From contig CAZQEZ010000047.1 in the NCBI GenBank assembly GCA_964592475.1, positions 1-30,836 of the forward strand: DNA of 30,836 bases, written 5' to 3'. How positions within the stretch are numbered: the stretch's first letter is position 1; every line of letters starts with the position of its first letter. The notes beneath the pieces are model-generated. The model saw only the letters and a list, made by a program, of their open reading frames with translations, did not search any database and was not told where the DNA came from. Origin of the DNA: CAZQEZ01 sp964592475. GTDB taxonomy: Bacteria; Bacteroidota; Bacteroidia; Cytophagales; Cyclobacteriaceae. A program made the position numbers and the translations under genes. Shown here piece by piece: positions 8,837-17,021 of the stretch.

Positions 8837-9213
8837 ATGAAAACCAACATCGTAGAACAATCGAATGAGGAAAAAATTTGGCATCTAAAAAATTTTAACA
8901 TCATAAATGTCTGAATGAGGAAGAGAGACAAATGGTGAGCAGCCGGGCCTCAATGAAAGCATATGGAAAGAAAGGGTGATTGATATACTTGGGACCTGAA
9001 GAGCTTTTCAGAAAACTTTTCATTGAACTTTCCGCAACGGAAGGAAATATTATTGCCTTAACTATGGAACACAGCCTGATTTGTATCATTAAACAAGAAA
9101 ACTGGCCAGAACTTTTACAGGATATACCTAAGCTGAGTTTATCTGTGTTTAAATTAGCCGGTGAAAAAATGATGAAGCTGGAAAGTAAAATTAAGCAACT
9201 TCATAAGCAGTGA
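8837..9213 (+). pseudogene. Broken Crp/Fnr-family transcription regulator
   Basis: The frame from the ATG at 8837 reads MKTNIVEQSNEEKIWHLKNF then NIINV, like the N-terminus of Bacteroidetes Crp/Fnr proteins, and stops. A one-base shift continues with LNEEERQMVSSRASMKAYGK, then reaches an in-frame stop at 8977-8979. The same frame resumes with IYLGPEELFRKLF and EGNIIALTMEHSLICIIKQ, ending in the dimerisation helix (FKLAGEKMMKLESKIKQL). Compared with the family, about 35 residues of the cyclic-nucleotide-like barrel are missing between KKG-IY and GPEELF. The whole C-terminal helix-turn-helix is also absent. It thus has a frameshift, a nonsense codon, an internal deletion and a truncation, and cannot bind DNA. 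Confidence 0.75.
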
Positions 9214-9600
9214 TAATAGAATAAAAACCGTAATAAATATCTTGCTGATCGGTTTTGTAAAGAAATTGGCACACTAGCTAATCTGTTTCTCATTTTCTAT
9301 GGGCTGTAAGATTTTTCCTGGTTAGTTTTTGCCTTAATAATCTAAAGACTAACCTCATTTCAGGATAAAGGGAGATGTTTGACTTGATAAGCAGCTCAAA
9401 AACCAGAGGGTCACTTCAGATTGTTTTTTAGCCTTAAGGATGAAATAAACATTTTCTTCTTTAACCCTACTATGTGTGTCTTCATTTTACAAATGTCACC
9501 TAAATGACAAATTGCTTAGCTTAGCGTCATAAAAATGTAAGGACGGTAAATAAGCTGCGACTAATCCTGCAATACTTAATTTATTCTAAAATTTGAAAAA
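9214..9600. other. 387-bp non-coding stretch before yceI
   Basis: I found no convincing reading frame here and no trace of the missing helix-turn-helix of the upstream regulator remnant. The only clear element is the palindrome at 9494-9509. The rest is AT-rich sequence that would contain the yceI promoter; a weak -7-like TAAAAATG lies at 9530-9537, about 36 bp from the palindrome centre. Confidence 0.5.
9494..9509. promoter_or_regulatory. Crp/Fnr-like palindrome upstream of yceI
   Basis: TGTCA-CCTAAA-TGACA, perfectly symmetric in its arms and centred 99.5 bp before the yceI start codon. A Crp/Fnr-family activator site is the natural reading from half-site length and spacing. The regulator itself is unknown. 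Confidence 0.55.
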
Positions 9601-10188
9601 ATGAAAATCATGAAAAATGTAAGTTTATTATTGTCAGTATTGGCTATTTTATTTTTTGGAAATGTCAACGCGCAGGAGTGGAAGCTGGACGAATCACACA
9701 GTTCTATTGATTTTGAAATTAAACATTTCTTTACCCCGGTTAAAGGTAGTTTTGATAATTTCAGTGGACTTCTCATTTTTGATCCCGCAAATTTAAATAG
9801 CTGCAAAGCAGAATTTACCGTGCAGGTTGCCAGTGTAAATACAAAAAATGAAAAACGGGACAATCACCTGCAATCCGAAGATTTTTTTAATGCCGTTCAA
9901 TGGCCAACCATGAAATTTGTTTCATCACGTTTTGAGAAAAAAAGTGGCAATGAATATCTGGTACATGGCAAACTTACCATCCGGGATAAAACCAGGGATG
10001 TTGCGCTGCCATTTACCGTGTTGGGTATTCAGGATCATCCTATGAAAAAAAACAAACAACTGCTTGGTATACGTTCGGACTTTTCGCTAAACCGAACGGT
10101 CTATGGCGTGGGCACAGGCAGCTGGGCAGCCACTGCTGTAGTAGGAGATGAAGTAAATACAACGATACTTTTCGAGGCTGTGAAGTAG
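9601..10188 (+). CDS. YceI-family periplasmic lipid-binding protein
   Basis: A 195-residue secreted protein. The signal peptide covers residues 1-24 (MKIMKNVSLLLSVLAIL, cleavage after NAQ). The mature part is a single YceI lipocalin-like barrel with WKLDESHSSIDFEIKHF, FDNFSGLLIFDP, HLQSEDFFNAVQWPTMKF and HGKLTIRDKTRDVALPF. YceI proteins bind isoprenoid or amphiphilic molecules in the periplasm and are often induced by stress; the ligand here is not known. It stands alone, with its own upstream palindrome and a strong terminator after it. The start at MKIM is used; a second Met at residue 4 is possible. Confidence 0.93.
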   Translation: MKIMKNVSLLLSVLAILFFGNVNAQEWKLDESHSSIDFEIKHFFTPVKGSFDNFSGLLIFDPANLNSCKAEFTVQVASVNTKNEKRDNHLQSEDFFNAVQWPTMKFVSSRFEKKSGNEYLVHGKLTIRDKTRDVALPFTVLGIQDHPMKKNKQLLGIRSDFSLNRTVYGVGTGSWAATAVVGDEVNTTILFEAVK

Positions 10189-10206
10189 ATTAGTTGTAGT
10201 TGGTTG

Positions 10207-10239
10207 AAATCCGGGCTTTTTTAAAAGGTCCGGATTTTT
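10207..10239 (+). terminator. Rho-independent terminator after yceI
   Basis: The arms AAATCCGG (10207-10214) and CCGGATTT (10230-10237) pair over 8 bp and run directly into a stretch of T. It lies 18 bp after the yceI stop and separates it from the next gene pair. Confidence 0.75.
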
Positions 10240-10266
10240 GCTATATTTAGGCTTAATTTAAAAATA

Positions 10267-10803
10267 ATGATGCAAAGAGATATTTATATAATCGATCCGC
10301 TACCCAATGTTGCCAATGGAGTAAAAAGAGTGTTGGAGGGTATTTCAAATAATGATTTACAAATTCAATACAAAGGTCAAATCACCTCCTACAAGGACCT
10401 GTATTCGAAATTGGCAAAAGTAAATAATCAAAAAATAGGACTGGTACTGCCAGTCAATGACCTGAAAGAAAGACCGCTATTAAACTCTTATCGTGAATTA
10501 AATCCCGAAGCTACTGTTTTCGATTTATTGGCAGCTATTCAACAGCAAGTCAGTAATCAATGGCCAGGGATTGCCTTGCCGGTGGTTATGCCTTTTTTGT
10601 TTGAAGCAAAGGTTGACATAATAAGGTCCGAACTGCGAAAGCGGCCTAATATAAAAAATACACTTGCCTGTCTGGTGAAATATATAACCGGAATAGATAA
10701 AACTTTCAGTCGTGATCAAATTCAAAATGCTTTCCGTCAATGGTTTTTACTACCAGAGCAGGATAATTATATGATGGTTGATTACTTAAAAAAACAGGAA
10801 TGA
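10267..10803 (+). CDS. Unrecognised cytoplasmic protein (178 aa)
   Basis: I do not recognise this family. It has no signal peptide or transmembrane segment. The first 70 residues (DIYIIDPLPNVANGVKRVLEG, later KIGLVLPVNDL) have an alternating strand/helix pattern faintly like a response-regulator receiver domain, with an Asp after the first strand, but the conserved Lys and phospho-acceptor pattern is not clear. The C-terminal half is helical and charged (FRQWFLLPEQDNYMMVDYLK). It is followed after 5 bp by a membrane protein gene, so the two are almost certainly co-transcribed and may act together. The frame is open over 178 codons with normal codon use, so I consider it a real gene. Confidence 0.7.
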   Translation: MMQRDIYIIDPLPNVANGVKRVLEGISNNDLQIQYKGQITSYKDLYSKLAKVNNQKIGLVLPVNDLKERPLLNSYRELNPEATVFDLLAAIQQQVSNQWPGIALPVVMPFLFEAKVDIIRSELRKRPNIKNTLACLVKYITGIDKTFSRDQIQNAFRQWFLLPEQDNYMMVDYLKKQE

Positions 10804-10808
10804 AGTAA

Positions 10809-11342
10809 ATGAAGTATAGGTTAATAAAAAATAGCTATTTTTATTTTTTGGTTGATGAGCTTATCAGGCCGATCAATTATCTGATGGCTTTCATTATTGG
10901 GCTGGCCATTAATTTTTTTCAAAGTGGTCTTGTGTTCCATTCCCTAGTACCATTTGCGGTTCCCATACTGGTACAGGTATTGAGCAAATCGACTCTAAAG
11001 TATAAAAACAGAAATCAAGACAGGCTTTTACAACTACCTGCCTACCGCAAAGACCCGGTGTTTGTAGCAGATACGGAAGGCAACATCATTGCCAGCATTG
11101 GTAAAACAAGGGAACTTTTTGATCAAATAAAAACAAACCATTTACACACCTTATTTCCGGAAAGCGCTAATGGCATTATAGAATATATCAGGAATTATCC
11201 ACAAAAACATATTATTCCTTTTCTCTGCTATTCGCCAGCGCTAGAGGCTAATTACATGATTTATTATCAATATTTACCGGAAATTAATGAGCTTTTAGTT
11301 TGGCTGCAAAATGTAAACAATGAAGAATTGCCCCAGAGGTAG
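10809..11342 (+). CDS. Unrecognised membrane protein with possible PAS-like C-terminal region (177 aa)
   Basis: The N-terminal 65 residues hold two hydrophobic helices (about 28-42 and 45-62, YLMAFIIGLAINFF and LVPFAVPILVQVL). They are preceded by a positively charged start, so both ends probably face the cytoplasm. From about residue 80 the sequence PVFVADTEGNIIASIGKTRE is reminiscent of the first strands of a PAS domain, followed by HTLFPESANGIIEYI. This is suggestive only. With the preceding 178-residue gene, 5 bp away, it forms a two-gene unit of unknown role between a terminator and the GMC operon. Confidence 0.65.
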   Translation: MKYRLIKNSYFYFLVDELIRPINYLMAFIIGLAINFFQSGLVFHSLVPFAVPILVQVLSKSTLKYKNRNQDRLLQLPAYRKDPVFVADTEGNIIASIGKTRELFDQIKTNHLHTLFPESANGIIEYIRNYPQKHIIPFLCYSPALEANYMIYYQYLPEINELLVWLQNVNNEELPQR

Positions 11343-11352
11343 AATATATTTA

Positions 11353-11370
11353 TTGTCATTTTTTTGACAA
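11353..11370. promoter_or_regulatory. Crp/Fnr-like palindrome upstream of the GMC operon
   Basis: TTGTCA-TTTTTT-TGACAA, perfectly symmetric over 6-bp arms and centred 86.5 bp before the GMC start codon. It shares the TGTCA-N6-TGACA core with 9494-9509. It could instead be a weak hairpin after the upstream gene, but the stem is poor in GC and not followed by a T tract on the plus strand. Confidence 0.5.
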
Positions 11371-11447
11371 ATGTTACTATTTAAACTCAAATCGCGAAAA
11401 AGTCTTGCAAATATTTCTTGATTTGCATTTATAACTTTTTCTTCCCT

Positions 11448-12983
11448 ATGGACTACTATGATATTATAATAATCGGCACAGGTGCAGGAGGCGGGAGCTT
11501 GATACATCGACTTAAAGATACAGGAAAAAAAATCCTGATCCTGGAAAGAGGACCCTTTCTTCCCAGGGAAAAAGAAAACTGGGATGCCAAATCAGTTTTT
11601 CAGCAGGATAGATATCATACTACCGAAGAATGGATCGATCGTAAAGGTAATCATTTTTCTCCGGGAACAGGATATTACGTGGGAGGTAATACTAAAGTAT
11701 ACGGGGCTGCATTGCTTAGGATGAGGGAAAAAGATTTTAATAAAGTACAACATGAAGGAGGTGTATCGCCTTCATGGCCTCTCAAATACCAGGATTTTGC
11801 AGCATACTACGATGAAGCCGAACAATTATATGAAATTCATGGAAATGATGGGGAGGACCCAACAGAACCAGGTCGAAATAAAAAATACCCATTTCCGGCG
11901 GTAAGCCATGAGCCCAGAATACAGGAATTATATGACAATTTCCTGAAAAACGGCTATAAGCCCTTTCATTTACCACTGGGAATTAAGCTAGATGAAAATA
12001 ATGCGCTACAAAGCAACTGTATACGCTGCAATACCTGTGACGGATTTCCATGCCTTGTGCACGCCAAATCAGATGCTGATATTAATTGCATACGACCTGC
12101 AATGAGAATGGACAATATAACTTTATTAACTGAAACTAAAGTTACTAAACTAACAACCAATAAAAAAGGAGACCAAATAGATAGTGTTTTAGCCGAAAAA
12201 GATGGTGAAATACTGGAATTTAAATCAGATATTGTAGTAGTTTCCTGTGGTGCCATTAACTCAGCATTTTTATTACTTAATTCTGCTAATGATCAACATC
12301 CTAATGGATTGGCAAATCGATCAGACCAGGTAGGTAGAAATTTCATGAAGCATAATAATGGGGCGTTATTATCAATATCCAATAAACCTAACCCCACGAA
12401 ATTTCAGAAAACAATGGGACTAAATGATTTTTACTGGGGGGATAATGATTTCGAGTATCCAATGGGACATATTCAACTTCTAGGTACAGTTACCAAAGAT
12501 ATGCTACGAGCTGATGCACCAAGTTTTGCACCAGGCTTTGCACTTGAACAAGTAGCTAATCACGCCATTGGCTGGTGGATTACCGGGGAAGACCTACCAC
12601 ATCCAGACAACCGGGTGGAAGTTCGAAACCAGAAACTTTGCCTTCATTACACAGAAAACAATATAAAAGGATTTAATCGATTAATGCAAAAGTTAACTAC
12701 CACATTAAAAAAAGTTGACGATTGTCATCACTTTATTCCTCATTCACTTTACTTTAAAAAAATAATACCTTTAGCTGCTGTAGGGCATCAAAATGGCACC
12801 TTGCGGTTTGGAGAAAATCCTAAAACATCTGTTTTGGATATCAATTGTAAAACTCACGAAATAGATAATCTATATGTAGTAGATGGCAGCTTTTTTCCCA
12901 GTAGTTCTGCAGTTAATCCTTCGCTAACAATAATTGCAAATGCATTAAGAGTAGGTGACCATTTAATTGAAAGAATGGGTTAA
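11448..12983 (+). CDS. GMC-family FAD-dependent oxidoreductase
   Basis: A 511-residue flavoprotein oxidising an alcohol group, most likely on a sugar or polyol given its neighbours. I start at the ATG at 11448 (MDYYDIIIIG), which sits directly before the FAD-binding fold. Visible motifs: dinucleotide-binding GTGAGGGSLIHRL at about 10-22; the GMC signature region YVGGNTKVYGAALLR at about 78-92; a Cys cluster, CIRCNTCDGFPC, at about 187-198; and the C-terminal substrate domain with GHQNGTLRFG and SSAVNPSLTIIANALRVG. These hold the catalytic His and Asn of the family. No signal peptide is present, so it acts in the cytoplasm. It is the first gene of a tight run with an MFS transporter 37 bp downstream. 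Confidence 0.92.
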   Translation: MDYYDIIIIGTGAGGGSLIHRLKDTGKKILILERGPFLPREKENWDAKSVFQQDRYHTTEEWIDRKGNHFSPGTGYYVGGNTKVYGAALLRMREKDFNKVQHEGGVSPSWPLKYQDFAAYYDEAEQLYEIHGNDGEDPTEPGRNKKYPFPAVSHEPRIQELYDNFLKNGYKPFHLPLGIKLDENNALQSNCIRCNTCDGFPCLVHAKSDADINCIRPAMRMDNITLLTETKVTKLTTNKKGDQIDSVLAEKDGEILEFKSDIVVVSCGAINSAFLLLNSANDQHPNGLANRSDQVGRNFMKHNNGALLSISNKPNPTKFQKTMGLNDFYWGDNDFEYPMGHIQLLGTVTKDMLRADAPSFAPGFALEQVANHAIGWWITGEDLPHPDNRVEVRNQKLCLHYTENNIKGFNRLMQKLTTTLKKVDDCHHFIPHSLYFKKIIPLAAVGHQNGTLRFGENPKTSVLDINCKTHEIDNLYVVDGSFFPSSSAVNPSLTIIANALRVGDHLIERMG

Positions 12984-13020
12984 GAGCAATAAATCTGCCA
13001 GCCCTGCCAAAATTATAAAA

Positions 13021-14202
13021 ATGAAAAATAGTAAAACCAATTGGCTTGATGTTTTAGTTATTTATAGCACAGCTTTTTTGATAGGATTGAGCATGGTAAG
13101 TTTTCCTGCCAGCAGCACCTATCTTAAGCAATCGCAAGGACTTACCGATGGCCAGTACGGCTTTATTTTTATCCCGCAAATTATTACCGCGGTATTCGGG
13201 GCCATTGCCGGGGGTACACTTGCCAGAAATATAGGGTTAAAGAAAATACTTGCTGCTACGTTAGCTGCAAATTTTATATCACAATCGATATTTTTATCTG
13301 CTATTGTGTTTTTTACTCATGAAAACACTTATTATGCAGTGCTTTTGGCAACCAGTTTCTTTGGATTATCATTTGGATTGGCAGCTGCACCCACCAATAC
13401 CTATCCCGGACTAATTTTTCCGAGAAAAAACGGAACGGCCCTGGTTGCTTTACATGCTGTAATAGGAGCAGGTTTGGCCTTAGGTCCGTCAATAGTTGGT
13501 TATTTTACCAGCAGGCAGGTATGGTATATATATCCGGTTAGTTTAGCAGCCATTAGTTTATTATTGTTGATATTTTTACCATTTTGCACATTACCCGACC
13601 TTAAGAAAAAATTGGAAAAGACTATACCTGAAAAAAATACAACTCTATTAAACCGGAAATTGATTTGGTTATTTGTGATCATTGCTATTTTATATTCTTT
13701 CGCCGAAGGCACCTTTTCCAACTGGGCAGTGGTTTATCTTAATGAAGAAAAAGGCATACCAATCACCTCAGCATCTGTCGCTTTATCCGTATTTTGGGCA
13801 ATGCTGGCGTTTGGAAGGTTAGCAGCTTCACTTCTTTTATTGAAAATATCCAGTTTCAGTATCTGGATATTCCTGCCAATTTTGATGGTAATAATATTTT
13901 TGATATTGCCATTTGTAGTATCTCCATTAGCGGGCATATTGGTCTTTGGCCTGGCAGGTTTAAGCTGTTCTGCCTTTTTTCCTACCACGGTTGATCTTTT
14001 GTCTTCAAGATTTAAGGAGCAAGCCGCTTTTGTTTCTTCACTGATGATTGCGGCATTAATGACCGGCGTAGGAGTGGGCTCATACTTGATAGGTGTTTTA
14101 AAATCCTACTTTCAGATAGAGCAATTGTACAGGTTGTCTGCTATTTACCCATTTTTAGTGGTTGTAATCGCCATTTATATAAAAATAAAATATTATAATT
14201 AA
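13021..14202 (+). CDS. MFS transporter
   Basis: A 393-residue inner-membrane carrier with about twelve hydrophobic helices and a charged loop in the middle (PDLKKKLEKTIPEKN). I start at the ATG at 13021 (MKNSKTNWLDVLVIY), because an upstream in-frame start at 12967 would overlap the GMC gene and add a non-hydrophobic tail. The loop after helix 2 (GGTLARNIGLKKIL) fits the MFS A-motif position. The substrate cannot be read from the sequence. Its place between a GMC oxidoreductase and a GH15 glucosidase suggests a sugar, sugar acid or oligosaccharide. It lies 26 bp upstream of the GH15 gene. Confidence 0.88.
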   Translation: MKNSKTNWLDVLVIYSTAFLIGLSMVSFPASSTYLKQSQGLTDGQYGFIFIPQIITAVFGAIAGGTLARNIGLKKILAATLAANFISQSIFLSAIVFFTHENTYYAVLLATSFFGLSFGLAAAPTNTYPGLIFPRKNGTALVALHAVIGAGLALGPSIVGYFTSRQVWYIYPVSLAAISLLLLIFLPFCTLPDLKKKLEKTIPEKNTTLLNRKLIWLFVIIAILYSFAEGTFSNWAVVYLNEEKGIPITSASVALSVFWAMLAFGRLAASLLLLKISSFSIWIFLPILMVIIFLILPFVVSPLAGILVFGLAGLSCSAFFPTTVDLLSSRFKEQAAFVSSLMIAALMTGVGVGSYLIGVLKSYFQIEQLYRLSAIYPFLVVVIAIYIKIKYYN

Positions 14203-14228
14203 ACGAAATATTAAATTTTAAAAATCTT

Positions 14229-16052
14229 ATGAGTTATCAACCTATTGAAAACTATGGAATTATTGGCAATATGAGATCATCCGCTTTGGTAGGCTTAAAT
14301 GGTTCAATTGATTGGTTTTGTTTTCCTCATTTTGACAGTCCCAGTATATTTGCTAAAATATTAGATGCTAAAAAAGGAGGTCATTTTTGTTTATCTCCAT
14401 CGAGCGATAATTTTAAAAAGAAACAATTTTACTGGCCTGACACCAACGTGTTAATTACCAGGTTTCTTTCAGATGAAGGTGTAGTTGAAATCACTGATTA
14501 TATGCCGGTAGGTGAAGATATAAAGAAGGAAGAAGATTATCGTATTGTCAGAAGAGTTAAAGGTGTTCATGGCAATGTAGGAATGAAAGTGGAATGTAAG
14601 CCGGCTTTTAATTATGCCCGCGACGATCACGAGGTGGTAATTACTGAAAAAGGCGCTGCCTTTCATAGTCAAAATTTAAGTATAGGCTTGGCTTCTACTA
14701 TTTCATTAGATACAAATAAAAAATCTGCTTTTGCCGAGTTTGATTTGAAAGAAAATTCAAGTGTCGTATTTGTATTGCATAAAATAGATTCTGTAGATTG
14801 CCAGATCAATTATTCTGAGGAAAGAGCTGAAAAAAGGTTTAGGGAAACCATACAATTCTGGAGAAACTGGGTAGCAAAATCTACCTACAAAGGGCGATGG
14901 CGTGAAATGGTCATTCGCTCCGCCTTAACATTAAAATTATTAACCTTTGAACCCACCGGAGCAATAGTAGCAGCACCTACATGTAGCCTACCGGAAGGCA
15001 TCGGTGGAGAACGCAATTGGGATTATCGTTATACCTGGATCAGGGATGCTTCTTTTACAATTTATGGATTAATACGCATAGGTTTTACAGAAGAAGCTAA
15101 AAATTTTATGAATTACATTGAAAAAATTTGTAAAAGTCTTAATCCTGATGGCTCTATGCAAATTATGTATGGAATTGATGGAAGAAAAGATTTAAAAGAG
15201 GAAACGATGGATCACCTAGAAGGTTATCGACAATCATCTCCTGTACGCATAGGCAATGGAGCTTATAATCAATTGCAATTAGATATTTATGGGGAATTGA
15301 TGGATTCTGTTTATCTTTATAATAAATATGGTTCTCCCATCTCTTACGATTTTTGGAAAAGTCTCACCTATTTAATTGAATGGGTATGCAAAAACTGGAA
15401 ATGTGAAGATGAGGGCATTTGGGAAGTAAGAGGAGGTCAGCGACATTTTATATATTCTAAAATGATGTGCTGGGTAGCACTGGATAGAGCCATCAGGTTG
15501 GCAGATAAACGATCCTTCCCTTCCAACAAAATAGAATGGCAAAAGATAAGGGATGAAATCTATGAAGAAATAATGGTAAAAGGGTGGAATGAAGAAATCC
15601 AGGCTTTTGTACAATCTTATGATAGTAAAACAGTAGATGCATCCAATTTATTAATGCCACTGGTTTTCTTTGTATCTCCCACAGATCCCCGTATGATAAA
15701 AACCTTGAAAAGAATTTTGAAGTCACCTGATCAGGGAGGGTTAGTTACCAATAGTTTGGTTTATCGATACAATGTATACGAAAATAGCGATGGATTAGAT
15801 GGCATTGAAGGCACTTTTAATATTTGTACATTTTGGTTGGTAGAGGCTTTGACAAGGGCTGGAAGAGAAGACCAGGAAAAACTGGAAGAAGCCCGGCTCA
15901 TTTTTGAACAAATGCTGGGATATGCCAATCATGTCGGTATTTTTTCGGAAGAAATAGGAATAGGAGCGGAAGCCCTGGGCAATACGCCACAGGCTTTCAC
16001 GCATCTAGCCCTGATCAGTGCAGCATACAATCTTGATAAATCATTAAATTGA
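14229..16052 (+). CDS. Glycoside hydrolase family 15 protein (glucoamylase/trehalase type)
   Basis: A 607-residue cytoplasmic enzyme without signal peptide, full length for the bacterial GH15 group that includes glucoamylases and the mycobacterial-type trehalases. The N-terminal beta-sandwich (YGIIGNMRSSALVGLNGSID, then WFCFPHFDSPSIFAKILD) is followed by the (alpha/alpha)6 barrel. In the barrel, GGERNWDYRYTWIRDASFT is at about 257-275, the likely acid Glu is at 399 (IWEVRGG), and the likely base Glu is near 574 (FSEEIGIG). It would release glucose from an alpha-linked glucan or from trehalose. The next gene is a glucose dehydrogenase type SDR, which could oxidise the product. The choice between trehalase and glucoamylase cannot be made here. 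Confidence 0.93.
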   Translation: MSYQPIENYGIIGNMRSSALVGLNGSIDWFCFPHFDSPSIFAKILDAKKGGHFCLSPSSDNFKKKQFYWPDTNVLITRFLSDEGVVEITDYMPVGEDIKKEEDYRIVRRVKGVHGNVGMKVECKPAFNYARDDHEVVITEKGAAFHSQNLSIGLASTISLDTNKKSAFAEFDLKENSSVVFVLHKIDSVDCQINYSEERAEKRFRETIQFWRNWVAKSTYKGRWREMVIRSALTLKLLTFEPTGAIVAAPTCSLPEGIGGERNWDYRYTWIRDASFTIYGLIRIGFTEEAKNFMNYIEKICKSLNPDGSMQIMYGIDGRKDLKEETMDHLEGYRQSSPVRIGNGAYNQLQLDIYGELMDSVYLYNKYGSPISYDFWKSLTYLIEWVCKNWKCEDEGIWEVRGGQRHFIYSKMMCWVALDRAIRLADKRSFPSNKIEWQKIRDEIYEEIMVKGWNEEIQAFVQSYDSKTVDASNLLMPLVFFVSPTDPRMIKTLKRILKSPDQGGLVTNSLVYRYNVYENSDGLDGIEGTFNICTFWLVEALTRAGREDQEKLEEARLIFEQMLGYANHVGIFSEEIGIGAEALGNTPQAFTHLALISAAYNLDKSLN

Positions 16053-16091
16053 AGTTAGTAAGTTTTTTATTATTTATTTACAACTACCATT

Positions 16092-16892
16092 ATGAAAAGA
16101 CTTAAAAATCAAACGGCAATAGTAACAGGAGCTAATACGGGCATAGGAAAAGCGGTAGCCTTGGCGCTGGCCGATGAAGGTGCGCAAGTTGTTGTCAATT
16201 ATGTTTCAAATAAAGACCAGGCTTCCGAAGTTGTCAAAGAAATCACTGATAGCGGCGGTGGCGCCATAGCAGTACAAGCGGATGTTAGTAAAGAGGATCA
16301 GGTATCTAACATGTTTGCAAAAGCCAAAGAGACATTTGGCAGTTTACATATTTTGGTAAATAATGCTGGCTTACAAAGAGACGCAAAATTTGTGGATATG
16401 ACTTTAGAAGATTGGAACCTTGTCCTAAATGTAAATTTAACCGGGCAATTTTTATGTTCCAGGGAAGCCGTGAAAGATTTTTTGCGACATGGTGTTGATC
16501 CATCGGTTTCTGTATCTGCAGGAAAAATAATCTGCATGAGTTCAGTACATGAAATCATCCCCTGGGCAGGCCATGCTAATTATGCGGCATCTAAAGGTGG
16601 TGTGAATTTATTGATGAAAAGCATAGCACAAGAATGTGCCGGAGATAAAATAAGAGTAAATAGTATTGCCCCGGGAGCAATTAAAACTAAAATTAACCAG
16701 GAGGCCTGGCTTACCCCGGAAGCTCAGGAGGCTTTGTTGAAATTGATCCCCTCTAAGAGAATCGGTACCCCGGAAGATATAGGAAAAGCAGCCGTTTGGC
16801 TATGTTGCGATGAATCAGAATATATCACTGGAAGCACGATTGTAGTAGATGGAGGCATGACTTTATATCCTGGTTTTGCAACCGGTGGGTAA
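16092..16892 (+). CDS. Glucose 1-dehydrogenase-type short-chain dehydrogenase
   Basis: A 266-residue SDR. The cofactor site TGANTGIG lies at about 12-19, NNAG at 90-93, the catalytic Ser near 150, and the YxxxK pair at Y164 and K168 (NYAASKGG). The C-terminal IVVDGGMTLYPGF tail is typical of glucose 1-dehydrogenases of the Bacillus type, which turn beta-D-glucose into gluconolactone with NAD(P). SDR substrate calls are weak in general. Here the GH15 gene 39 bp upstream, which frees glucose, supports this one. It appears to be the last gene of the GMC-MFS-GH15-SDR run; a 129-bp gap follows. Confidence 0.88.
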   Translation: MKRLKNQTAIVTGANTGIGKAVALALADEGAQVVVNYVSNKDQASEVVKEITDSGGGAIAVQADVSKEDQVSNMFAKAKETFGSLHILVNNAGLQRDAKFVDMTLEDWNLVLNVNLTGQFLCSREAVKDFLRHGVDPSVSVSAGKIICMSSVHEIIPWAGHANYAASKGGVNLLMKSIAQECAGDKIRVNSIAPGAIKTKINQEAWLTPEAQEALLKLIPSKRIGTPEDIGKAAVWLCCDESEYITGSTIVVDGGMTLYPGFATGG

Positions 16893-16959
16893 TTCTTTTA
16901 TACTTAAAACTTACTTTTTTTAGCCAGAGAGATAAAGAATTGTTTATGCTTATTTGGCC

Positions 16960-16974
16960 GTTATAATTCATAAC
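16960..16974. promoter_or_regulatory. Inverted repeat and -7-like box before the flavoprotein gene
   Basis: GTTAT-AATTC-ATAAC is perfectly symmetric in its 5-bp arms. Further on, TAATTTTG at 16994-17001 matches the Bacteroidetes -7 box TAnnTTTG, but I see no good -33 partner. In such AT-rich DNA a repeat of this size can arise by chance. Confidence 0.3.
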
Positions 16975-17021
16975 AATTACTCTTAAATAAAAATAATTTT
17001 GTTGCTGAAAAGCATTGTATC

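Noticed and set aside
16960..16974. GTTAT-N5-ATAAC as a proteobacterial-type Zur box before the flavoprotein gene
   Set aside because: The spacing differs from that box, the DNA is AT-rich, and the motif does not match the operators found in the island. It is kept only as a weak inverted repeat.
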